Positions 36,909 through 44,249 of a stretch of 64,000 nt of DNA are shown here, one piece after another. The notes beneath the pieces were generated by a model. It ran no database searches and was not told the origin of the DNA. It saw nothing but the letters and a program-made list of their open reading frames with translations. This DNA is from Sulfurovum sp. Lineage in GTDB: Bacteria > Campylobacterota > Campylobacteria > Campylobacterales > Sulfurovaceae. The stretch lies in assembly GCA_026990595.1 (NCBI GenBank), contig JALXCZ010000035.1, positions 1 to 64,000 of the forward strand. The letters are read 5' to 3'. The position numbers and the translations under genes are program-made. Every line of letters begins with the position of its first letter. The first letter of the stretch is position 1.

Positions 36909-38218
36909 AAACAGAAAAAACGAATACTCTAAAAGAACGTATCGCCATTGTGAACGGGTTGCGGACACCTATGGCAAAAGCAGGTGGCAAGTTTGCCCGT
37001 ATGCAGGCAGACCAGTTGGGTGCGGTACTTTTTCGTGAACTGATGATGCGTTCACCTGTAGATGTGGATGAGGTAGATGAAGTGATCATAGGCAATGTCG
37101 CCCAACCCATACATGCAGCGAACATAGCAAGGGTTATTGCTTTGCGTGCAGGGTTCCCGGAGCATACACCTGCACTCACGGTACATCGTAACTGTGCTTC
37201 GGGGATGGAGTCCATTACTACGGCTGTTTCTCGTATACATGCGGGTGAGGGGAAAATATATGCTTGTGGCGGAGTAGAATCTATGTCAAACATTCCCTTG
37301 GTTTATAGTGAAAAGATGACAAATTTGTTTTCTAAACTTGCAGGTTCTAAAACAGCGCTTGATAAAGTACGTGCACTCTTTGGATTCAGACCCGGTTTTT
37401 TAAAACCCATCGTTGGACTCATGTCTGGACTGACCGATCCGGTGAGTGGACTGCTCATGGGGAGTACGGCAGAAGTATTGGCACAAGACTTTGGCATTAG
37501 TAGAGAGGAACAGGATGCATTTTCTCTTGCCTCACACCAAAAAGCATCTGCAGCCAAAGCCTCAGGACGTTTTGCCAAAGAGAGTATGGCAGTGGTGTAT
37601 GATGAATATATCGGAGAGTATCTGGATTATGATGATGGCATACGAGATAATCAAACCATAGAAAAACTCGCACGTTTAAAACCGTTCTTTGACCGTAAAA
37701 ACGGGACAGTGACTGCAGGTAATTCTTCTCAGATAACCGATGCCGCAGCTGGTGTGCTCTTAATGAGTGAGAGCGAAGCAAAGAGCCGAGGGTTAGAGCC
37801 TTTAGGGTATTTGAGAGATTATGCCTATGAAGGGTTGGATCCTAAGCGTATGGGCTTAGGTCCTGTATTTGCTACCCATACACTTTTGAAGCAGACGGGA
37901 CTTGGCATGAAAGACATAGAGATCATGGAGATCAATGAGGCTTTTGCCGCACAGGTCATTGCCTGTGAGAAGGCATTTGCTTCCAAAGACTTTGCTGAAA
38001 TGCACTTTGGAGAGCGTAAAGCGGTAGGTGCCATAGACCCTGAGATACTCAATGTCAATGGTGGTGCCGTAGCACTTGGTCACCCCGTCGGGATGACAGG
38101 AACAAGACTTGTGCTTACTGTTTTACATGAACTACGAGAACGAGGGTTACAGAGAGGTCTGGCAACCTTATGTATAGGTGGTGGGCAAGGTGCTGCGCTG
38201 CTACTGGAGGTAGAATAA
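36905..38218 (+). CDS. Acetyl-CoA acyltransferase (3-ketoacyl-CoA thiolase)
   Basis: Cleaves 3-ketoacyl-CoA to acetyl-CoA and a shortened acyl-CoA. In this 437-aa thiolase the nucleophile is in HRNCASGMES near residue 98, NEAFAAQV near residue 345 and GGAVALGHPVGMTG near residue 385 give the active-site Asn and His, and CIGGGQGAA near the C-terminus gives the second Cys. Length and sequence fit the FadI branch. The ATG overlaps the ligase stop. Confidence 0.93.
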   Translation: MKTEKTNTLKERIAIVNGLRTPMAKAGGKFARMQADQLGAVLFRELMMRSPVDVDEVDEVIIGNVAQPIHAANIARVIALRAGFPEHTPALTVHRNCASGMESITTAVSRIHAGEGKIYACGGVESMSNIPLVYSEKMTNLFSKLAGSKTALDKVRALFGFRPGFLKPIVGLMSGLTDPVSGLLMGSTAEVLAQDFGISREEQDAFSLASHQKASAAKASGRFAKESMAVVYDEYIGEYLDYDDGIRDNQTIEKLARLKPFFDRKNGTVTAGNSSQITDAAAGVLLMSESEAKSRGLEPLGYLRDYAYEGLDPKRMGLGPVFATHTLLKQTGLGMKDIEIMEINEAFAAQVIACEKAFASKDFAEMHFGERKAVGAIDPEILNVNGGAVALGHPVGMTGTRLVLTVLHELRERGLQRGLATLCIGGGQGAALLLEVE

Positions 38219-38333
38219 TGTATAGTACATGCTTTAATGTGACTAGTCACATGAGCCAACTGCTGAAGTTGACACAGCGTCAGCGTAGCAAAATGGACTT
38301 TGTTCATTTTACGTCCTATGAAAGGTAGGTAGA
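38219..38333. promoter_or_regulatory. Palindrome-rich gap between thiolase and FadB-like genes
   Basis: This 115-nt gap holds a perfect 16-bp palindrome ATGTGACTAGTCACAT (38237-38252), a short hairpin CAACT-GCTGA-AGTTG (38257-38271) and AAAATG/CATTTT (38290-38310). The first has the form of a dimeric repressor site; as it lies inside the beta-oxidation operon, a fatty-acid-responsive regulator is one possibility. mRNA processing or a small repeat element are alternatives. Confidence 0.4.
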
Positions 38334-38336
38334 GTG

Positions 38337-40445
38337 ATGAAATATTTTAATTTGAAAAAAGATGACAGAGGTATTGCAACTTTAACGTTTGATACGCCTG
38401 ATTCAAATGTCAATGTGCTCTGTTTTGACGCACTGTATGAGCTCAAACACCTGCTCAGTGAAATACAAATCCAAAAAGAGATAAAAGTACTGTTCATAGA
38501 GAGTGCCAAAGAAGATATTTTCATTGCAGGTGCGGATATAAATGAGATCAAAGCGTTTAAAGATGAGAGTATCGTTAAAGAGATGCTCTCCAAAGGTCAG
38601 GAGATATTCAATCTTTTGGAATCTCTGCCTTTTATTACGATCGCTGTCATAGACGGTGCCTGTCTTGGAGGCGGTTTGGAGCTTGCTTTGGCATGTGATT
38701 ACCGTATCGCTACGAATGATGTACATACACGCATCGGACTGGTTGAAGTGAGTCTTGGGATCATCCCCGGACTTGGAGGAACACAGCGTCTCATGCCTTT
38801 GGTTGGTTTTACCAAAGCCATTGAACTCATTACTGCTTCCAAACGTCTCAAGGGGGATAAGGCATTGAAGCTCGGAGTGGTAGATGCTTCAGTACCAAGC
38901 GGATATCTGGAGTTCAAGAAAGAGGAGTTTGTCAAAGAGATCTTCTCAGGTATGCTGGACCATAAGATACAACAACGCAGAAAAGGTGTGAAGTGGTATG
39001 AGAAATTCTTGGTTGTCAGAACCTTTATTGCCCAAATGGCATGCAGGCAGATAGAGAAGAAAACGGGTGGACACTACCCTGCACCGTTAAAGGCGGTAGA
39101 TGTACTTGAAGAGAGTTTTGACAAAACGCTGAATGAAGGTCTGCAGATAGAGCTTCGTGAGTTCCTTACGCTCTCTACGGGTAAAATATCGAAAAATCTC
39201 ATAGAACTTTTCTTCACTTCTGAAAAACTCAAAAAAGAGACCTTCTCCAAAGCAAAATCAAAAACCATCCACACTGCCGGGGTCATAGGAGTAGGGACTA
39301 TGGGATCAGGGATCGCATGGGCACTGTCTGCAAAAGATATCCCCGTAAGGCTTAAAGCAAGAAAAATGAGCAGTATTGCCAAAGCAACGGCGAAAATGAT
39401 GAAAAACTTTGAAGCGCTCAAAAGAAGAGGACGACTCAGTGACAGAGAGATCGGGCTTAAAATGGACAGAGTGACCTACACAACAGGTGTTGATGGATTG
39501 TCGAATATTGATATGATGATCGAAGCGGTCAGTGAAGACCGTACTGTTAAACATAAAGTTTTTGAAGAACTTGAAGCAGTTTTGGGCAAAGATGCCATTA
39601 TTGCTACAAATACCTCTTCTCTTGGCATCACTGAGTTGGTCAAAGAGATGAAGTATCCTAAACGTTTTGTGGGGATGCACTTCTTTAATCCGGTTGCAAA
39701 GATGCCGTTAGTTGAGATCATTGCTGGGGAGAAAACGAGTGGAAAAACTGTTGCAACGGTGGTGCAGCTTGCAAAAAGGCTGGGTAAAACACCCATTAAA
39801 GTAGGAGAGTGTGCAGGATTCCTGGTCAACCGCATACTTCTGCCGTACCTGAACGAATCGGCAAAAATGTTTGAAGAAGGAGAGAGTGTTGAACGTATAG
39901 ATGCATTGCTGGAAGCATTCGGTATGCCTATGGGACCATTTACGCTCGCCGATGAAGTGGGTATAGACATCGGCGAAAAAGTCTCAGCTATTCTCTATGA
40001 GGCATATGCAGAGCGTATGAAACCCTCAGCACTCTTAGAGCAGATGACCGCCAAAGAGTGGCTGGGTAAAAAAACAGGTACCGGTTTTTACACCCATAAA
40101 GGCAGAAAAAAGACACTCAACTCCCAACTGGAAATGCTCAGAAGCAAAAAAGTTGAACTGAAAGAAAATACCATTCTTGACCGAGCCATACTCATTATGG
40201 TCAACGAAGCAGCCCGCTGTCTAGAAGAGGGTGTCGTAGACAATGCTCGCTACCTGGACATGGCAATGGTCATGGGTACAGGCTTCCCTGCCTTTAGAGG
40301 TGGGTTGTTACGGTATGCCGATGCCGAGGGCTTAGAGAGCATCGTCTCAAGACTGAGCACACTGGAGACAGAGTATGGTGAACGCTTTGCTCCTGCTAGC
40401 TCTTTGGTGGAGATGGCAGAAAATAATAAAAGGTTTTATCCGTAG
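38337..40445 (+). CDS. Bifunctional enoyl-CoA hydratase/3-hydroxyacyl-CoA dehydrogenase
   Basis: A FadB/FadJ-type alpha subunit of 702 aa. The N-terminal crotonase domain has oxyanion-hole IAGADINEIKAF near residue 62 and GGGLELALACDYR and GLVEVSLGIIPGLGG, the two Glu-containing catalytic segments. The C-terminal dehydrogenase begins with VIGVGTMGSGIAWAL near residue 319 and includes GMHFFNPVAKMPLVEI and the paired helical domains. I prefer ATG 38337 to GTG 38334. With the thiolase it should form the beta-oxidation complex. Confidence 0.94.
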   Translation: MKYFNLKKDDRGIATLTFDTPDSNVNVLCFDALYELKHLLSEIQIQKEIKVLFIESAKEDIFIAGADINEIKAFKDESIVKEMLSKGQEIFNLLESLPFITIAVIDGACLGGGLELALACDYRIATNDVHTRIGLVEVSLGIIPGLGGTQRLMPLVGFTKAIELITASKRLKGDKALKLGVVDASVPSGYLEFKKEEFVKEIFSGMLDHKIQQRRKGVKWYEKFLVVRTFIAQMACRQIEKKTGGHYPAPLKAVDVLEESFDKTLNEGLQIELREFLTLSTGKISKNLIELFFTSEKLKKETFSKAKSKTIHTAGVIGVGTMGSGIAWALSAKDIPVRLKARKMSSIAKATAKMMKNFEALKRRGRLSDREIGLKMDRVTYTTGVDGLSNIDMMIEAVSEDRTVKHKVFEELEAVLGKDAIIATNTSSLGITELVKEMKYPKRFVGMHFFNPVAKMPLVEIIAGEKTSGKTVATVVQLAKRLGKTPIKVGECAGFLVNRILLPYLNESAKMFEEGESVERIDALLEAFGMPMGPFTLADEVGIDIGEKVSAILYEAYAERMKPSALLEQMTAKEWLGKKTGTGFYTHKGRKKTLNSQLEMLRSKKVELKENTILDRAILIMVNEAARCLEEGVVDNARYLDMAMVMGTGFPAFRGGLLRYADAEGLESIVSRLSTLETEYGERFAPASSLVEMAENNKRFYP

Positions 40446-40447
40446 GT

Positions 40448-40465
40448 CGGGGTGTCCCCACCCCG
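40448..40465. terminator. GC-rich hairpin after the FadB-like gene
   Basis: CGGGGTG (40448-40454) and CACCCCG (40459-40465) form a 7-bp stem over a 4-nt loop, 2 nt after the stop codon. No T-run follows. Likely a transcript end or REP-type unit. Confidence 0.5.
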
Positions 40466-40674
40466 CCATTAATTTGCATAAGAGAAAAGCTTTTATTTAA
40501 TATACAAGTTCTACGAAAGGGTTAAATGTATTGATGTTCAGATTATAAAAAATGTTTGACAAGGGGGATCACATACAATAATGTCTTAATAAAATATTAA
40601 GATGTAAAAATGTAAAATGTTGGAAAGGGTACACAGAAATGATAGGAAGTCCTAATTCCTATCATCTTGTGAGA

Positions 40675-40791
40675 CTATTTTGTCTTAGTCTGTGTTTCTT
40701 TCGCTTTCTTACATTCTTTAAACTTCAACCACATTACTATGATTTTCACTATAGAGACTATAAGTGCGAGTACTGAAATAATATATTCCAT
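40675..40791 (-). CDS. Single-helix micro-protein
   Basis: A 38-aa frame reading MEYIISVLALIVSIVKIIV in its first half and then a Lys-rich tail ending KTK, read on the minus strand and too short to be a normal gene call. AAAGGG lies 8 nt before the ATG at 40791; an in-frame ATG at 40806 would add five residues. One hydrophobic helix with a strongly basic cytoplasmic tail is typical of membrane micro-proteins. Function unknown; expression unproven. Confidence 0.45.
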   Translation of the reverse strand: MEYIISVLALIVSIVKIIVMWLKFKECKKAKETQTKTK

Positions 40792-41082
40792 AGCGTACCC
40801 TTTCATCTGAGATAACCCTGCCTATGCCTGAAGCATCATATCTGTCAAGCCCACCCACTCAATGAAAAGAAGAACACTACCCTATAACCTAAAAGGGTAC
40901 GAGAGATTATAACTAGGTTTTGTATTTGAGTTAAAAAATATTGCATATTGACATATTTTGTAGGGATTTACTTTTAGTCTACCACATAGGGAAATATGCA
41001 TATAGTCACAGGTTTACTATGAAAGGCTTAAAGAAGTTGGCACATAGATTAAAGGTGCGGTAGCAACCTACCCTACAGAATA

Positions 41083-41109
41083 TTCCCACCGAGGACGGAT
41101 GGGAACGAG
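41083..41109. repeat. REP-like palindrome with GGGAACGA end
   Basis: TTCCCA-CCG-AGGA-CGG-A-TGGGAA is a nearly perfect stem-loop (one bulged A), ending GGGAACGAG. It is the same type as 3958-3983. It lies directly downstream of the small minus-strand gene at 41118-41252. Confidence 0.5.
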
Positions 41110-41117
41110 TTATAGGA

Positions 41118-41252
41118 TTATTTTTCTTTAATATTTTTAGGCTGTGGTTTTCTATCTATTGGTCTTTTTATTGGTTCAGCACTATTTTCAACAATTTTCC
41201 CAGTTTCTACAGGTCTAGGATTTATAGGTTTTTTACTTGATTCTTCTGCCAT
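41118..41252 (-). CDS. Pro/Lys-rich micro-protein next to the membrane protein
   Basis: A 44-aa frame beginning MAEESSKKPINPRPVETGK and ending KPQPKNIKEK, with no hydrophobic stretch and probably disordered. It has a textbook ribosome-binding site (AAAGGAG, 5 nt before the ATG) and begins 11 nt after the stop of the three-helix membrane protein, so the two form an operon. I do not recognise a family. The good signal and tight spacing are the reasons to accept it. Confidence 0.6.
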   Translation of the reverse strand: MAEESSKKPINPRPVETGKIVENSAEPIKRPIDRKPQPKNIKEK

Positions 41253-41263
41253 TTATACTCCTT

Positions 41264-41761
41264 TCATAGGTTGATTTCTTTTATAAAAAAGCTAATAATA
41301 ATAAAAAACATGGAAATAACGGTAAATATTGTAGATAAATGCATAAGTTCTGCACGTTTAATAATAATATTTTGATTGTTGGTTACAGCAATATTTGCTG
41401 CATTAAGCATATCTAGTATAGCTTGTGAAATAGTTGATTTATTATCTTCATATGTACTCATATGTAAAATATCGGATGGAACACCATAGTATTTAGTTCT
41501 ATTCGTAAGTATTGCCATCATTATTGATAATATCGCACAAAGTGAAAGTATAAAAAAGCCTATCATTGTATCTGGAAGAGGAAACTTTTTAATCAACTGA
41601 AGCATTAATCCAATCATTAAAAAGTTCATCCATAATAGAGTTTTCATATTAGATAATTGTTGAGGCATAGAACTTGTCAAAAGTATATCTAATTCTTTAC
41701 ATTTCGCTTCATAGTGCATTTTTAGATTGTGTTCATAATTTTTAATTTCCAAATCTTGCAT
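41264..41761 (-). CDS. Three-helix membrane protein, SLATT/Pycsar-TM-like topology
   Basis: A 165-aa protein. An amphipathic N-terminal helix is followed by two membrane helices (TLLWMNFLMIGLMLQLI; MIGFFILSLCAILSIMMAIL), a cytoplasmic helical region of about 50 residues, and a C-terminal helix (LSTIFTVISMFFIIISFFI). This 2TM-lobe-1TM plan recalls the SLATT and Pycsar-TM effector families used in phage defence, but I cannot confirm family membership by eye and no cyclase gene is near. The gene is AT-rich and opposite to its neighbours, suggesting acquisition. Confidence 0.55.
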   Translation of the reverse strand: MQDLEIKNYEHNLKMHYEAKCKELDILLTSSMPQQLSNMKTLLWMNFLMIGLMLQLIKKFPLPDTMIGFFILSLCAILSIMMAILTNRTKYYGVPSDILHMSTYEDNKSTISQAILDMLNAANIAVTNNQNIIIKRAELMHLSTIFTVISMFFIIISFFIKEINL

Positions 41762-41909
41762 ATTTCCCTCTATATGTGAGTGTTAGTTGATGATATATTA
41801 TATCACAAGATACAATGCAGTATCTAAACCTAAAAACTCCACACCAACCCCACACCCAAAAAGCTATCATAAACTATACATAAAATAAACAAATTTTAGG
41901 AGGCACGGT

Positions 41910-44249
41910 ATGGGACTTTTACTCTTTATTGTGGTGGCAGTGGCTTTGGCGTATTTTGCAGCGCCTTTGTGGGCTTGGTTTGCGGCTTTGGCTCTGTTTT
42001 TACTGGGCTGTGGGGCTTCATGGCTGTGGTTTGTGCCTTTGGTAGCAGTGGGTGTTGTGTTCTTGCACAAACCTACACGAGTAAAGCTCATTACACAAAA
42101 CCTCTTTAATCTCATAGAAAAAAAAGGACTCCTCCCCAAGATCTCCGATACCGAAAAGACAGCCCTTCGCGCAGGGGATGTGTGGGTAGAAGGCGAACTC
42201 TTTTCTGGGAAGCCTGACTTTGAGAAAATCTTTGCCAACCCTTACCCAGTACTGAGTCAAGAAGAACAAAACTTCATAGACAACGAGGTAAACGAAGTCT
42301 GTGCCATGACTTCTGACTGGGAAGTCTTTGAGAGTAGAGACTTGCCAAAAGAGGTGTGGAAGTACATCAAAGAGAAGAAGTTTTTTGGGATGATCATCCC
42401 TAAAGAGCAGGGTGGTCTTGGGTTCTCTGCCTATGGACATTCCTGTGTCATAGAAAAACTCGCTTCACACTCACAAGTGCTTGCCATTACCGTCATGGTA
42501 CCTAACTCACTTGGTCCTGCGGAACTACTCCTGCACTATGGGACAGAGGCACAAAAAGAGCACTACCTACCTAGACTGGCAGATGGACGTGACATCCCTT
42601 GTTTTGCTCTGACTGAACCTGAAGCAGGTTCTGATGCAGGCTCGATTCAGTCTGAGGGTGTGGTGTTTAGAGATGAGGACGGAGAGATAAAGATACGTCT
42701 GAACTTTGAGAAGCGTTACATTACCCTCTCTGCCATCGCTACAGTGATAGGACTGGCTTTTGTGCTCAAAGACCCTGAAAATATCTTGGGTAAAGGCAAA
42801 GAGTGGGGAATTACCTGTGCTTTGGTGGATGCTAAGCTTAAAGGGGTAGACCAAAGCAGACGGCATGACCCTCTGAATGTGCCTTTTGTCAATGCACCGC
42901 TCATAGGTAAAGATGTCATCATCGGTATAGACGATGTCATAGGTGGAGAGTCTGGATTGGGTAACGGCTGGCGTATGCTTATGGAGTCTCTGGCTGTGGG
43001 ACGTGGTATCTCACTTCCCAGTACAAGTACAGGCGGCTCTAAACTGGCAACCTATGTGGCTTCAACCTATGCAGTGGTACGCTACCAGTTTGGACTGAGC
43101 ATTGCCAAGTTTGAGGGGATAGCAGAAGTGCTTGGACGTTTGGGTGCAAGTACCTATATGCTCGATGCAGCCAAGACCTTTACGCTTGGTGCTATCAACG
43201 CAGGCAAAAAGCCTGCTGTTGCCAATGCCATCATGAAGTACCAAAGTACAGAAATGTTTAGACGCAATGTAATGGATGCGATGGATATACAAGGAGGGGC
43301 AGCCATCAGTAGAGGGCCTCGTAACTTGCTTGCCCATGCGTACTTTGGTGCACCTGTTGCCATCACGGTGGAGGGAGCGAATATTATGACGAGAACACTC
43401 ATTATGTTTGGGCAGGGGATGATACGTTGTCATCCCTATGCCTATGCCCAAATAGAAGCACTCGAAGCTGGAGATGTAAAAGCCTTTGATAGCTTACTTT
43501 TTTCTCATGTAGGACACGTGCTACGCAACAAGGCAAGAGCATTGGTGCTTGGCGTTACAAGAGGGTATGCACATATGCCTGTAACCTCTGGTGTGGCAGG
43601 ACGCTATGAACAGAAACTTGCCTGGGAATCTGCGAAGTTCGCCTTTCTCTCTGATGTTGCTTTAGGACTCATGGGAGCAAGCTTAAAACGTAGAGAGTCA
43701 GTCTCAGGTCGTTTTGGAGATATCTTGGCACAGATGTACCTCATAACTGCAGCACTTAAACGGTATGAGCAAGAGGGTAGAAGGCAGAATGATGTCCTGT
43801 TTTTAGAAGTAGCAGTCGAAGATGCTTTTGGAAAAATAGACATCGCTTTTAGAGGGATCTTGAAAAATTTAATGCCAGGAGCGATGGGGATTCCTTTGAG
43901 AGTATGGAGTTATATGTCACGTATCAACCCTATGGGGGAAACGACAAAAGATAAAAGTTTACATCACATCGCTACGTTACTCAGTGAATATGATGAAGTA
44001 CGGGAGCATATCTGTGGAAACATCTATATGGGTGAACGTGCAAGACAACTCCTCGAAGCAACCCATCAAATGCAGGCAGCCAAAGAGAGTTTGAGTAAAG
44101 AAAAAAATGAAGAAAGACTCACAGAAGGTGAGAAAAAAGAACTAGAAAAAGCGAGGGCTTTACAGCATGAAATCATCACAGTAGATAGTTTTAAACATGA
44201 GGACTATTTCCGTAAACCCAAAAAGAGAAAAGATAAAAAGGCTGAATGA
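41910..44249 (+). CDS. fadE: Acyl-CoA dehydrogenase, FadE type
   Basis: Carries out the first oxidation of acyl-CoA, passing electrons to the membrane chain. The 779-aa protein starts with two or three hydrophobic helices (residues 1-55), as in E. coli FadE, followed by the acyl-CoA dehydrogenase core: CFALTEPEAGSDAGS near residue 232, MDIQGGAAISRGPRN near residue 463, and a long C-terminal extension of the FadE type. It completes the beta-oxidation set after the minus-strand interruption. The stop overlaps the next ATG. Confidence 0.92.
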   Translation: MGLLLFIVVAVALAYFAAPLWAWFAALALFLLGCGASWLWFVPLVAVGVVFLHKPTRVKLITQNLFNLIEKKGLLPKISDTEKTALRAGDVWVEGELFSGKPDFEKIFANPYPVLSQEEQNFIDNEVNEVCAMTSDWEVFESRDLPKEVWKYIKEKKFFGMIIPKEQGGLGFSAYGHSCVIEKLASHSQVLAITVMVPNSLGPAELLLHYGTEAQKEHYLPRLADGRDIPCFALTEPEAGSDAGSIQSEGVVFRDEDGEIKIRLNFEKRYITLSAIATVIGLAFVLKDPENILGKGKEWGITCALVDAKLKGVDQSRRHDPLNVPFVNAPLIGKDVIIGIDDVIGGESGLGNGWRMLMESLAVGRGISLPSTSTGGSKLATYVASTYAVVRYQFGLSIAKFEGIAEVLGRLGASTYMLDAAKTFTLGAINAGKKPAVANAIMKYQSTEMFRRNVMDAMDIQGGAAISRGPRNLLAHAYFGAPVAITVEGANIMTRTLIMFGQGMIRCHPYAYAQIEALEAGDVKAFDSLLFSHVGHVLRNKARALVLGVTRGYAHMPVTSGVAGRYEQKLAWESAKFAFLSDVALGLMGASLKRRESVSGRFGDILAQMYLITAALKRYEQEGRRQNDVLFLEVAVEDAFGKIDIAFRGILKNLMPGAMGIPLRVWSYMSRINPMGETTKDKSLHHIATLLSEYDEVREHICGNIYMGERARQLLEATHQMQAAKESLSKEKNEERLTEGEKKELEKARALQHEIITVDSFKHEDYFRKPKKRKDKKAE

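Larger units (their letters stand above)
40446..41117. other. Intergenic patch with palindromes and one small gene
   Basis: This is mostly non-coding, AT-rich sequence. It holds a GC-rich hairpin at 40448-40465 just after the FadB-like gene, CTTAAT/ATTAAG at 40585-40601, GATAGGAA-GTCCTAA-TTCCTATC at 40641-40663, a small minus-strand gene (40675-40791) and a REP-like palindrome (41083-41109). I see nothing else in 40807-41082. Confidence 0.5.

Noticed and set aside
41264-41761. Complete Pycsar or CBASS system
   Set aside because: No cyclase gene is present in the window; only the membrane topology is similar.
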